Notes: generated from the sequence alone by a model not told the origin. 64,000 nt of DNA from Asterella californica (GCA_036924285.1 JAYKYS010000009.1:18704001-18768000); one strand, 5' to 3'. Positions 9,201 to 18,560 are shown, counted from the stretch's first letter. Made by a program: numbers and translations.

Positions 9201-10575
9201 TGGAGTGGATTTTGAGGAGACCTTTGCTCCTGTTGCGAAGATGGTGACTATTCGGACAGCAGTTGCAGTTGCAACTCAGAAAGGTTGGAAGATGCACCAG
9301 ATGGACTTCAAGAACGCTTTCCTCAACGGCGATCTTGAGGAGGAGGTCTACATGCAGCAACCTCCTGGTTATGAGGATCCTATGTTCCCTTCCCGTGTAT
9401 GTAAGTTACGGAAGGCTCTCTATGGTCTGAAACAAGCACCAAGAGCATGGTATGCAAAGATCAATTCTTATTTGCAGTCTCTTGGGTTCCAGCTTTGTAG
9501 TTCAGACTCTACCTTGTATTCATTGAGAATACGAGACCGGATTGTTGTGATCACCATCTATGTTGATGACTTGATCATTACCGGTAACTTTGAGGAGCTT
9601 ATTTCCCAGATCAAGGATCACTTGAAATCCGAGTTCGAGAGGATGGACTTAGGAGAACTCAAGTACTTCCTTGCTGTGGAGTTCATTAGAGATGGGAAGG
9701 ATGTTTGGCTTGTACAGCGACAGTATGCTCTCAGTATGCTTGAGAGATTTGGTATGCTTGATTGCAAACCCATTGCTACACCATTAGAGCAAGGGGTAAA
9801 GCTAGGAGCAGAGGATGGTGAGTTGTTGGATGATCCACGCATGTACAGACAGATGGTTGGAAGTCTTATCTACCTGACCATCACCAGACCAGACTTGAGT
9901 TATGCTGTCGGTCTGATTAGTCAGTTCATGCAGTCACCACGGAGACCACACTTTGAGGCTGTCAAGCGGATCCTCCGCTACGTGAAGTTCTCGATGCAGT
10001 ACGGACTTCACTATCGATACGGTGGACCATTGTTGTTACATGGCTACACAGATGCTGATTGGGCAGGAAGTGCCGACAGGAGATCCACGTCAGGTTACGC
10101 TTTTGGACTTGGAAGCGCTGCTATAAGCTGGGCTTCTAAGAAGCAACCCACTGTTGCTTTGTCGTCCACGGAAGCAGAGTATCGAGGAGCAACGAACGCA
10201 ACATGCGAATCAATTTGGCTTCGGTGTCTGCTATCTGATATTGGTGTGGAGTGTACAGATCCTGTTGTTGTATATACAGACAACATTAGCAGCATGAAGT
10301 TAGCTAGTAATCCTGTTTTCCATGCTAGGACGAAGCACATTGAGGTGCACTATCACTTTATTAGAGAGAAGGTCCTTGCAGGAGAGATTGAGCTCAGTTA
10401 CGTGAGCACAGGAGATCAGGTTGCCGATATCTTCACTAAGGCGTTGCCTAGAGATAAGTTTGATGCTTTCAGACATTGTCTAGGAGTACAGGATGTAGAG
10501 ATGAGCTTGAAGGGGAGTGTTGATATAGTCCCAAGCTCTAGTAGATCGACGGCTACCATTAGCCGGAGTGGTTAG
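6289..10575 (+). CDS. Copia gag-pol polyprotein
   Basis: The frame is open from 6202. I prefer the ATG at 6289 (MAESVSLITGEKLDKNNY) because it starts the usual copia gag; the 29 upstream codons look like leader. Domains in order, with residues counted from 6202: gag (about 30-240), Gly/Arg- and Gln-rich linker, CX2CX4HX4C zinc knuckle (from 285), protease with DSGATSH (about 353), GAG-pre-integrase HHCC (WHKRIGH to CAACQFG), integrase core with D-D-E and the GVAERKN motif, copia RT with YVDD at 1120-1123, and RNase H with the ADWAG, SSTEAEY and YTDN motifs, ending in HYHFIREKVL...DIFTKALP. There is no stop or frameshift and all catalytic residues I looked for are present. The stop lies inside the 3' LTR at 10573-10575, so the last codons are LTR-encoded. 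Confidence 0.95.
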   Translation: MAESVSLITGEKLDKNNYQVWKFRMKTFLQGQDLWDLITEEEKASEVPISDPKFKEWKKRSYQAIHYIALTVSASMIGHIQDCDTPKKAWDALAHLFQSGTEARKLQLLQQFNTVKKGSMCINDYVNGVKQLADQLSSVKVEIDPTVLIGATLQGLPAEYKQFITSISTREPLPRFDELVPMMLGEEVRLLGSSTSTGQQESVYFAGSGGSRGRGRGKGAGRGRGRGQQQQSQQNQQNQQQSGGSNNNQRRAPGSCNYCKKQGHNANQCYKKQNDQRQHDNNPQQGNSNQQGYAVTEHVYSEQLLITTHQSYAAFEPQTDWVIDSGATSHMTPHREWFTSLELVETPQFMVTGDDTKHKIQHKGNIPLDIPASTFTGIRNVLHVPTLTRNLLSVGQLIEQGLQVRFNKDGCLIEDSNGTVIARGIKSGRLFKLDASAPKLQAAMYGQSGPVVSDIDIWHKRIGHMNFQRLKSLPSSDLVTGLPKFESSEPTGVCAACQFGKQARQPFKGSGSRANKLLELVHTDVWTASQPSMTGFQYFVSFIDDHSRYTWIYLLRNKSSAEVLSAFQTFRKLVEKQSGASILCLRSDGGGEFLSGEFDAYLREHGIRRQKTCSYSPQQNGVAERKNRHIAEAARAMLNEKTMPRPYWTEAVSCAVYLMNRTPTAAVHSKTPMEVFTGSKPDYSFLKVFGCICYVHIPDERRKKLDPKADRCIFLGYASDTKGYRCYNPSSKQFYISRDVVFDELQSWFAPAPVIAIPVPTVEPRSQSTVVPQSSTLSGGSGEVTDSRSESVAHRADVNAGVHLTQPSGTSVVSTQDERVLLQRMFDSSRYVDLPHPLDTLSQTLASTSDQLQGEVTSAPITSRRSERPKHPVSRYMHEGFLAAHHAYMANVLQEQEPSSLEEAMHKAQWVSAMEAELAALHHQQTWELVDLPQGKKAIGCRWVFKVKRNSDGTVCRYKARLVAKGYAQQHGVDFEETFAPVAKMVTIRTAVAVATQKGWKMHQMDFKNAFLNGDLEEEVYMQQPPGYEDPMFPSRVCKLRKALYGLKQAPRAWYAKINSYLQSLGFQLCSSDSTLYSLRIRDRIVVITIYVDDLIITGNFEELISQIKDHLKSEFERMDLGELKYFLAVEFIRDGKDVWLVQRQYALSMLERFGMLDCKPIATPLEQGVKLGAEDGELLDDPRMYRQMVGSLIYLTITRPDLSYAVGLISQFMQSPRRPHFEAVKRILRYVKFSMQYGLHYRYGGPLLLHGYTDADWAGSADRRSTSGYAFGLGSAAISWASKKQPTVALSSTEAEYRGATNATCESIWLRCLLSDIGVECTDPVVVYTDNISSMKLASNPVFHARTKHIEVHYHFIREKVLAGEIELSYVSTGDQVADIFTKALPRDKFDAFRHCLGVQDVEMSLKGSVDIVPSSSRSTATISRSG
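10509..10517 (+). other. Copia polypurine tract
   Basis: GAAGGGGAG abuts the 3' LTR start TGTTGATATAG, the usual plus-strand primer position. Confidence 0.8.
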
Positions 10576-10746
10576 GGTTGTTAGAGTTAGTTAGAGGGCT
10601 AACCCACCATTAGGGTTTCCCTTGTACTCACCTCCACTATATATACAGAGAGAGGCAAAGCCTCTCTCATCTCATTCCTATTTTACTTCCTTGTCTACTC
10701 GCTCTCTCTCTTCTTGGAGTGTCCTCGAAGTATCAATCTTTCTACA
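10518..10746 (+). repeat. Copia 3' LTR
   Basis: 229 bp, almost identical to 5397-5625. It is followed by the target duplication AACCC (10747-10751). Confidence 0.93.
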
Positions 10747-10751
10747 AACCC

Positions 10752-10937
10752 TCTACAGAAATAACACCACAAGTCGGTTTCTACTCTTCTCCTCTGAGAT
10801 TCTACTTGAGGTTTTGTACTAGGGTTCTCAAACTCAACGATAACCTCTTTCGAGCTCTCTCCGACGCTTACTATGACATCTAAACCTTGAAGAAGGTTTC
10901 TAAGTCTAACTTTCCAATCTTTCGAACTTTCACTCAT
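10752..10937 (-). pseudogene. Family A zinc-knuckle ORF, N-terminal part cut by copia
   Basis: The ATG at 10937 opens MSESSKDWKVRLRNLLQGLD, and the frame reaches CYFCRG just before the copia target duplication. The rest of the ORF resumes on the other side of the copia at 5391. In A1 the same frame has Trp (TGG) changed to TGA seven codons from the start (30210-30212). Confidence 0.6.
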
Positions 10938-11075
10938 GTTGCACCTTCTCAACCATTAAGTGGACAAAATATCTTTGAGGAAAATACCTCTACATCACTT
11001 TCTTAACTCTTTCGAGATTTATACTGAAAACCGTGTATTATACATGCTATACACGAAATAAAATCCAATCTAAAA

Positions 11076-11393
11076 TTAAGAGTCCATGATAATATCCTCA
11101 TGATCATTGTCTGTACTGATCCTAGCAGACATCTTAAAGTCACTCTTGTAAAGATCACACCCTACTTCGTCAGGAGCATTCGTGACCTCCATAGTGAATG
11201 ATGCTTTGAACTCAATCTTTTTCGCATCTGCGCCGATGCTCGCAGAAACTTCTTGATATAGAGCAAAAAGGGCATCACAACTGCAATAGATGCTTGAACG
11301 CAACGCCTCTATACTTAACTTTGGCTTTTCCGTCTCTGTTCTAACTCCCAAACATCTCTTCTTCAACCTCGGCACTCGAACTGGATTCCCCAT
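11076..11393 (-). CDS. Family A leader ORF 2 (105 aa), unknown
   Basis: 105 codons opening MGNPVRVPRLKKR at 11393. The A1 copy (30372-30689) has exactly the same length with no indel and about 22 amino-acid differences by eye, which suggests past selection on the frame. It is basic at the N-terminus and acidic at the C-terminus (ending HEDIIMDS). It lies between the small leader ORF (12067-12237) and the zinc-knuckle ORF. I recognise no domain. Confidence 0.45.
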   Translation of the reverse strand: MGNPVRVPRLKKRCLGVRTETEKPKLSIEALRSSIYCSCDALFALYQEVSASIGADAKKIEFKASFTMEVTNAPDEVGCDLYKSDFKMSARISTDNDHEDIIMDS

Positions 11394-11510
11394 GAAGTAT
11401 CTTCAAGACCTCCTTGTATGTCAAACGGTATATCTCTTAATCGGTAAGAGATCTCTCCAAGATTTTTGTGATCTCCAGTAGCTCAAAACCTCCAAGCTAC
11501 TAACTAATGA

Positions 11511-12005
11511 AGTTTCAATAGAAAATTCCTTAATCAAAAGAGATGGTGCTGACTGTACAAATTTTCAGAGAACTGAAATTTGTATATTTTCACTTCTCTC
11601 ATGGCTTTCAACCCCCTCAACTTTGAAAATTCATGGCTCTCTGTCCATACCACCTTTTCTCCTGATTTATGTTGTCCTAGATAGCTTATCAGCCAATCTA
11701 AAACACTGGAAAGTTTTTCAGGAAAATAAAATTCACAGAAAATCTGACAATGACTGTAAACTTTTTCCAGAGAACAGAATTCCTCAACTCTTGCGAATAG
11801 ACCTCCTTAACTTTGAAAATTCATTGTTCCCTCTCTAGACCACCTTTTCCTATGATTTCTTTTGTCGTAGATAGGTTATTAGCCAAGCTACAGTCATGGA
11901 AAGTTTCACTGGAAAATAAAATTCACAGAAAATATGACAATGACTGTAAAACTTTTCTAGAGAGCAGAAATCCTCAAACTCAAGAATTTACTCCTCTAAT
12001 AACTT
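11511..12005 (-). repeat. 190-bp tandem repeat in A2 leader
   Basis: Two units (11619-11808 and 11809-about 12000) share AACTTTGAAAATTCAT, a block around ACCACCTTTTC, and GGAAAATAAAATTCACAGAAAA. A partial, more diverged third unit precedes them (about 11511-11618). The same array exists in A1 at about 30800-31300, so it is a family feature. Short plus-strand ORFs here are shadows of the repeat. Confidence 0.65.
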
Positions 12006-12066
12006 CTCTCTCCTCCTTTCTCTACAACTGTTGTTTCATCCCCTTTCAACTCTCCTCAAACTCTTT

Positions 12067-12237
12067 CTAAGTGAACAAGATGTAAAGAATAACCTCGAAT
12101 GCGTCATAGATCACTACGAGATACACGAAAGGTTCTAATGTTGCTAGCATCGTGTTAGCTCTCTCTCCTCCCAACGTTCTCTCCATGTGCTTTCTCATGA
12201 TCTCTTTTTGTCGAATATAGAACTGAACTCTAAACAT
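12067..12237 (-). CDS. Family A leader ORF 1 (56 aa), unknown
   Basis: The ATG at 12237 lies about 47 nt downstream of the LTR on the minus strand and opens MFRVQFYIRQKEIMRK; the stop is a TAG at 12067-12069. The frame and length are identical in A1 (31361-31531), with few changes and no indel. The C-terminal half (GGE, hydrophobic FEVILYILFT) resembles the E-family domain at 2548-2751. The function is unknown. Confidence 0.4.
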   Translation of the reverse strand: MFRVQFYIRQKEIMRKHMERTLGGERANTMLATLEPFVYLVVIYDAFEVILYILFT

Positions 12238-12283
12238 CTTTCAACGATCCCTTCAAGTGAGGTCCCGACAACGGAACCAAAAA

Positions 12284-13195
12284 TGTAAACCCTCCACGAT
12301 CCCATCGATCAACTACCCCTCCGATCTCTCAATCTCCACGATCGTCATCGATGAATCTACAAATGTCGGACCTGTCTCTCATTCAAGGGTCACCTCTGAT
12401 GGCTTTGATGGAAGCACACCATGAACTTGTAGGGAAAAATGCTAAGTTCACTCATTCATACACCCACAAACTTATCAACTAAAATTCTCCATAAACTCAT
12501 CAACTGAAATCTTTCATTCTAACGACGTCTATCAAGTTCTCACATGCTGAAAATATCCCACACTCTCTATATTACTCAAGTTGTCATTACGACGATGTGA
12601 AAACAAGGATGAGGAGCTCTTCTCTACTCCTCTATTTATACATTCTAGGTTTTTACTTTGGTATCCTCCGGTAACTCAGTCGTAACTACTTTTACCGAGT
12701 TTTACTAAGATATTACTTAAGGTAAAAGCATTAATCACATGGGCTTCTTATCTTTTCACATGGGCTTATTCCTTCAAAGTCAACAACTTCTAGAAGGATT
12801 TTGGAATATTCTCAAGGAATCTCAAATTTCCACCCCCTCTACACTAGGACCTACTAAAAAGAAAACATGTGGAATCTCTTCTTGTTTTTAATGCCCACAA
12901 AGTCCACAACTTTAATCCCACCACTAATATCAAGTCAAACAAGAGATAAAGGATACTTTCCATCTCCTTTCTACTTTTTATACAAGATGACAAGATAGTA
13001 GTGCTCACTCTTTAGAAAATATTTGAATTCTGTCAAAAGTACAGCTAAGTTTAATCATAACTAACTTTAGCTAGTCATGACTAACTTGATACCTCCTTAA
13101 AGTACTTGGGCAGCAAATAAACCTTCTCAACACTTAGTTATAACTAAATATCTTACTAATAGACAAACTTCCTATGTGTAACATAGGTCGTTACA
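12284..13195 (-). repeat. Family A 5' LTR of copy A2
   Basis: 912 bp. On the minus strand it starts TGTAACGACC and ends GGGTTTACA. A TATAAATA box lies at 12633-12640. Just inside the element follows TGGTTCCGTTGTCGGGACC, a primer-site-like sequence recalling the tRNA-Asp-type site of Tat/Athila elements. It matches 31577-32491 along its whole length. Confidence 0.85.
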
Positions 13196-13455
13196 AGCCT
13201 AGCTTGATTTTCTCTTCTTTCGAGTCTCGTAACTTCTCCACTAAGCGTCCAAATGAAGTAGATGAAGTGCCCATGGAAAGTTGACACGAGCTCTATCCAT
13301 CAATGTAATGAAAATGAAGATCTGAAGTTGTGCCAAAAGCACGTAAGCTGGGGCCTAGCTTGTTTTACCCATCTTTCGAGACTTCTCCACTAAGCATCTA
13401 AATGAAATAGACAAAGTGCCTATGGAAAGCTGACAATGAGCTCTACCCATTGATG
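13196..13455. repeat. F repeat, two tandem units
   Basis: Unit 1 (about 13196-13330) and unit 2 (about 13351-13455) share CCTAGCTTG, ACTTCTCCACTAAGC, AAGTGCC(C/T)ATGGAAAG and GAGCTCTA(T/C)CCAT. A third copy is at 33552-33775 and a part at 18420-18540. There is no ORF. It abuts an A LTR on one side and the D2 LTR on the other. Confidence 0.6.
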
Positions 13456-13865
13456 TGTAGTGACGCAAGATTACTCCTTTTGCCCATTTAGTATACAAGA
13501 TATCGTTCCCACAGAAGATTTACGCAAGTAATCGCTGCTCTAAGTTCTAGGATCTGTTCAAACACACAAACACACGGGTTTTGCCTAAAAATCCCGTCTT
13601 CTCACAAAACCACACAAAACCACACGTCTTCCAGACACGCCACATGGTGCTCTGGAACTAAACAAACAACTACCCACTAAAATATCACACAATTATGCAC
13701 AGGGAAGCTCGGGAAGACGATCTTCCTGCTTCCAGGTTGCTTCTTTCGGTCTTCTCGATACCGTCTTCCCGAAGCGATTCTCGTCTTCTGGGGGTTCAGC
13801 TCGTCTTCTCACACCTCCAGAAGGCTGTCTTGCTTCGCAGAAGTCGACTAGTAACGGTCGTTACA
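13456..13865 (-). repeat. D-family 3' LTR of copy D2
   Basis: 410 bp, read on the minus strand TGTAACGACCGTTACTAGTCG ... GTCACTACA. It is the inverted counterpart of 4121-4528. The short frames within it are not supported as genes. Confidence 0.6.
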
Positions 13866-15088
13866 CATTATTCTCACACTCACATTCCAACGGGTTAGAT
13901 TAATCACAGGGTGTATGCCCCCTGTAGCCTTCCCAGGCTTCTGCCTTCGGAAATGGTCTTCCTGCAGCACTACAACGACATTCACCTTCACGGAAGCTCA
14001 ATAGAAGTATCAGAAACTCACTAGAAGAAGGTAAGAAGATGGGGAAGATGGGAGAAGATGGGGAAGATAAGAAAATCCAAACAAGAGAAAACAAGATGAA
14101 AAGAATAAATTAAGATTCCGACAGGCTTCTAGTCCGGATCCTGACTAACAAGCCATCCTTGCTTGTAATAGTTTGGGGAGGAAGACAACAAACATGAGTA
14201 CTATTGCACCGTCTTCTACTCGAGGATGTCGTCTTCTGCTGTGGGAAGAAGGCTTCTTTCTTCTTCACTTCGCTGCTCTGACTGCTCTGTCTTCTGGGAT
14301 CCCTTACCCAGAAGACCGTTCGTACATAGATCCCAAGTGCTCTACTGAACGAGTCAAGCTACACTTCCACAACTGCTGACAGTCACCGCCACTCAAGAAG
14401 AATACTTCCCATGCACAATTGGGAGCGAATTCAAGGAACCCACCATCCAGAAGACATGAACAAAGCTTCTACACTCAAATCCACAATCTATTCCCCGAGA
14501 AGAAGTCACAATGGCATTGGGAAGCTCACTCCCTCTACTTCATGCGTCTACTCCTCGACACACCAGTCTAGCTAACAGGACTGCACGAGGATGCCGTTCC
14601 CTATTCCTAGACTGTCCACTACTTCTATCTACATCTTCGAACCACTGCTGGTACGAGTATGCAGACCCCTCCTGTGTATTCCAAGACTATTCGTATGTTT
14701 CCAACAACGGGTGTAGTGTGCGAAGAGCTGTCTATCCTGTGTCTCTGCTCTAATGTGTCTCGTCTGCCTGCACCATAGAATCGATGTGTATGTGCAGTAG
14801 CTACAGAATTCTACAGAACTGACAGAACTCTACCTCATACTCTGTGATCCTACTTATGTCGCTGCCATGAGAACCAGGAGAGACGACCACCAGGGAGAGA
14901 GAGGCGCTGACATGAGGTTGCTACCTCACATGCAAGCGGTTCCCCTGCCCGAATTGGCTATCCACCTTGTCCTTCCTACGCTACCTATGCTGCCACATGG
15001 AACTAACTAATTTTACATGGAAAAACTGCCACCCTTAAGATAGCATGTTCGATCCTACTATATTTGGAATTGTCAATGGAGTTACTAA
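13866..15088 (-). other. D2 3' non-coding region
   Basis: It is collinear with 751-1183 plus 3354-4120 of D1 and lacks the E insertion, so it is the empty-site reference for that insertion. There is no convincing ORF. Confidence 0.5.
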
Positions 15089-16390
15089 CTACTCAGATTG
15101 CACATAGGCAATCTCTACCTGATCTGCTCCTATCGGAGCTCCTAACGCGGCTTCTGATAAGCTAGAAAGCCCTGTAGTTACCTCGGGTGTCACTGAGGTG
15201 ACTTCCTCCTCATCGTCTCTTGCTGGCCTTGCTGTCGTTGCTGCTGCGTCTTCCTCGGCCTCGGCTTCTACTTCGGAAGACAGAAGCGTCTTCTGGGAAA
15301 CAGAATCGACCGGTGCTTCTTCCGTCTTCTGAGGCACGGGTGCGGTACTAGGGACCATGGGGACCTCATAGGGATCCGGGGAAGTCGCTTCCACCATGCG
15401 GAATACATGGGAAGACGACTCGTCTTCCTGTCTTCCAGAAGACATCTTGTCTTCCGGGGCGTCTTCTGGAGTCTTCGGAAGACTCCCAGGCGTTGCAGAA
15501 GCGGTCTTCTGCTCTGATCGGGTACTCAGTAGGTCTTCTTCCGAGTCGGACTCCGATCCTGAATGAATGAGGGAGATGGGTGTCCTCGGTACACTTCTGG
15601 GACCCATCTTCCTCGGTGGCGTGGCGTCTTTCGATCCACTAGACTCATCTTCTCTCACCAGAAGCGTCTTCTGGTGAGAGCCGGGCCTCAGCTGTGGCAT
15701 CAGAGTGGGAGGGGGCGTTGCTGCTACCTCTCGGTCATCGTCTTCAGAGGTCTCCTCCTTCACCTCCTGTCGCTCCGTTGGCCCATACCCTGTCAGCTGA
15801 TCTTCCCTAAGATCCCCCATGGCTACATACAAGTAGCAGAGGAAGGGCGTCAAGTGTCCTCCCGCCGGGGTACCCAAGTATGCTAGCTCCGTCTGTGCGT
15901 AGTTGTGGATGTACGCGCCCTAGTAGATGGGCACTCTGTCATCCCACACTGATTCCAGGAACTCCACGTCCTGATCTCCTAAGTACCTTGTCTTTTGCGC
16001 TTTCCCCTTGTAATATTCTATCTTCCAACCGTTCCTCCCTTGTCTGTCTTCCACGAAAAGGCAGGTGGTGCTCCCAGGCACATGCCACGAACTCACGATC
16101 CTAGGCAAGATCTTCTTCTCGTATCAATATCCTCGGTTCTCAGACTCTGGCCGGTGAAAAGCCCTGCGCCACCAGTCTTCAGTCCAGGAAGATGGTCTTC
16201 CTCGAGCTACTCCTGCCTTCGCAGGTACACGGTTACGAGGTGGCAACGCTGCCCACACCTCCTCCAGAAGTCCCTGGTCTGCGAGGTTCCAATCCCACAG
16301 GAAGAAGTCGAGACCCAACTCCTTGAGGAAAGGAGTGGCCTCGGCCAATTCTGCCGCTGGTAACACCAAGCCTCGCGGATGCATCGTCAT
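15089..16390 (-). pseudogene. D-family long ORF with two stops (copy D2)
   Basis: One frame is readable from about 16390 to 15089 with a TGA at 16124-16126 and a TAG at 15920-15922. The second is flanked by VPIY and GAYIHN and could be a CAG-to-TAG change. The N-terminal part has LGLDFFLWDWNLADQ, then a block around SSWHVPGSTTCLFVEDRQGR, then LGTPAGGHLTPFLCYLYV, which recurs as LGTPVGGHLTPFFCYLYV near 54141 in D3. A Ser/Asp/Glu-rich disordered region and a tail homologous to D1 (PEDAPEDK-SSGRQE, SPDPYEV, SQKTLLSSE) follow. It lacks the coiled-coil block present in D1 and D3. No known domain is recognised. Confidence 0.55.
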
Positions 16391-16463
16391 GCTGGAAGAT
16401 CTGTTGCACTAAGCCACAAGTACCTACTATGAGCTGAAGGCTCAGTCCTTCCCAAGTGCCCAC

Positions 16464-18330
16464 AGTCTAACTTCTACTTCTCAGAAGACGAAACTAGTCT
16501 TCCAGAAGACAGCTACTCCGTCTTCCGAGATTCTAACCGTACTTCCTAGATAGCTCTCGTCTTCCGAGCTATATCTAAACAATCCTATCTAAGCAAGGCC
16601 TCGCATGGATTACCAAGAAGACAACCCACCTTGCATTACATCCTACTTCCTATCAGAAGATACAAGATTCGTGAAACATAAAGTGCATGACAAGTTCAGA
16701 AGTAGGTTGCGGGCTCCTGCGGTGACAGTGGCCTCTGGGAAGACACTCGGGACAGCTTCTGATTCAATGTCTTTCTCGAAAGACTTCCCAAAGTCAGACT
16801 TCCCTTCACTGGTCTCACCTGTCTTCGTCTTCCTACGCGCAATCTATCCTCACAATAGACTCAAGACATTTGCACTCTGTTCTTCTGACTTCTCACCTCT
16901 CATACGCACTCAGAAGAACATTGCTGCTTGGTGGGAAGACATGACCCTCGACCATTCTCTCCAGATTCTGCCAGCAAGTATTCTCACGACTCTCTTCTAA
17001 GTTCGGGAAGAAGAAGGAATGGCTGCTATGGATCGGACAGAAGAGACCCAAATGGACCCTCACGTCTTCTCGCTCATTTTGCCAGTCTTTCAGTCTTCTA
17101 GTCTCTCTAGGAAGATGTGGAGTTGAGAAGCTTGGAAGACCGGGAGGCACAGGCCTAGTTCTCGACTTCCAACTTCTCGAAATAACAAAACAACTCACCA
17201 CACCACTCGAGATTCGTACCAAGCCTCTGTTAACACAAAAGCAAAGCAAACCCACTCTTGATACAAATTGTGTTCAGTCGACTTCCGAAGACAGTCTTCC
17301 GAAGATGGTCTTCTGAAGACAGTCAAGTTTAAGAAGCGTCTTCCGAAGATGTTCCCATCTTCCGAATCGTCTTCTGTTCCAGGTTTCGGGGGTAGAGAGG
17401 TAGTAGGGTAGAGAAATTGATAGCTGAGATCGTCAATTTGAGGACGAGGTGTAGGGAAGCTCGAATTAAGCTGAGGAAGAAGTGGGAAGATGCTTGACAG
17501 AAATTGGGCAGCGCTTCCGTACCCAATGTCTCAATAGGAAAGATGGGGGTGGGGTAATCGATCAGGCTGCATGTACACAACCAAGGAAGCGCGGGGAATA
17601 CCAGACAAAGGCGAGAAGAAGTGGGAAGGGGAAAGAACATGGGGAAGAACCTCTACAGTCTTCTTCGGCTCCCCGAGTTGCCTTCGACCTCCGCGCGCTT
17701 CTTGGCTCTGGTCCTAGCTCCAATGCAACTCCTCACGACTGCGCATGCTGTCAATTTCTGGTCACGCCTCGATTCCACCTTCGATTCTACTCGCTACTCT
17801 CCAATGTCAGCTTCTCGGGAGCTCACAGAAACGCCTTCGCTCTTTGTCCTCCGTGCCTCAGTAATTCGGTCTCGCCCTTCGCCTAGCTGCCAACTGGTTC
17901 TCTCCTACTTCGATGTCCTCACTCGATTCCTCTCTCAAAGCTTACTTGCGAAGCTCACTCTCAAATTGATCTTCTCAAGCGCGCTGTGCTGCGGGAAGTT
18001 GGAATGCGCCTAATGTGCTTCCTTACGCATCTTCCCCGCAGATTAGGGGTTTTTGACCTTAGGTGTCTTCCCCGACCTACCTACCTATTCGGTGCGACCC
18101 AGTAGGTACACCTACTGTTTTACCCGAAAACTCGTGGTTAGGCCTTCGCGGTCGCTGTCTTCCGGGAGACAGGTGTCTTCTGCCGTCTTCTCATCTTCCG
18201 TCGTCTTCCCGTCTTCCGAAGACGCAACTGAGAAGACGCTCTTCCGAAGACAGTCGTCTTCCAAAGAAGTCAACTTCTTATTACAAACAGCTCTTAAGAT
18301 CATCTTCATGTTAAGGAAGACGTAACCTTA
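16464..18330 (-). other. D2 5' leader, extremely rich in GAAGAC/GTCTTC
   Basis: No frame carries a recognisable protein. Plus-strand ORFs at 17482-18013 and minus-strand ones at 16893-17640 have no motif support. The segment has dense GTCTTC and GAAGAC on both strands, for example around 17283-17345 and 18165-18265, often as TCTTCCGAAGAC palindromes. Confidence 0.5.
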
Positions 18331-18560
18331 AGTAACAACGCTTCTTCAGTTATACAAACAAGTTATTAATCTTAAAAAATTTAAAAATTCGTGCATCCTG
18401 TAATTTGTGAGCACCACATGATGCGAAGAAAGTGAAGATCCAAAGTTGTGCCAAAAGTCTCATTTTTAGTCCTATGAGTGTCTTTGGAGCGATAATGATA
18501 AATATCAAACAGATTTTCAAATGGGAGCACCCCGAGGTATGCACCAAGAGATACCAACTA
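18331..18560. repeat. F-related repeat fragment
   Basis: About 18420-18540 matches 33655-33770 (AAGTGAAGAT, AAGTTGT(G/A)CCAAAA, ATGTCTTTGGAGCGATAAT, CAGATTTTCA). There is no ORF of note. Confidence 0.5.

Larger units (their letters stand above)
5397..10746 (+). mobile_element. Nearly intact Ty1/copia retrotransposon
   Basis: The element is 5350 bp with two 229-bp LTRs, an initiator-Met PBS, one uninterrupted gag-pol ORF, a polypurine tract and a perfect 5-bp target duplication (AACCC). By eye the LTRs differ at about two positions (AGAG/AGGG near the middle and TCGAT/TCAAT near the end), which indicates a recent insertion. It interrupts the zinc-knuckle ORF of A2. A decayed relative covering only the RNase H end and 3' LTR lies at 54427-54851. 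Confidence 0.95.
4529..13195 (-). mobile_element. Family A gypsy element, 5' part (copy A2), with nested copia
   Basis: Read on the minus strand this is LTR (12284-13195), leader with two small ORFs, a zinc-knuckle ORF, and the start of gag, then a break at 4529 where the D1 LTR begins. The order matches 29186-32491 of copy A1 with many substitutions. The copia element 5397-10746 is inserted in it. The missing 3' part of A2 would lie left of D1, outside the window, if D1 had inserted into A2; that is inference. Confidence 0.75.
13456..18330 (-). mobile_element. D-family element, copy D2
   Basis: On the minus strand this is a GAAGAC-rich leader (from about 18330), one long degenerate ORF (16390-15089), a 1.2-kb 3' non-coding region and a 410-bp LTR (13865-13456). 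No 5' LTR is visible, so the copy is probably 5'-truncated near 18330. No pol domain was seen. Together with D1 and D3/D4 it defines a non-autonomous LTR-type family. Confidence 0.6.

Noticed and set aside
17482..18013. Plus-strand ORFs of 134 and 130 codons in the D2 leader
   Set aside because: The element is on the minus strand, the frames overlap each other, and the composition reflects the GAAGAC/GTCTTC bias. No homologous frame is seen in the other copies.
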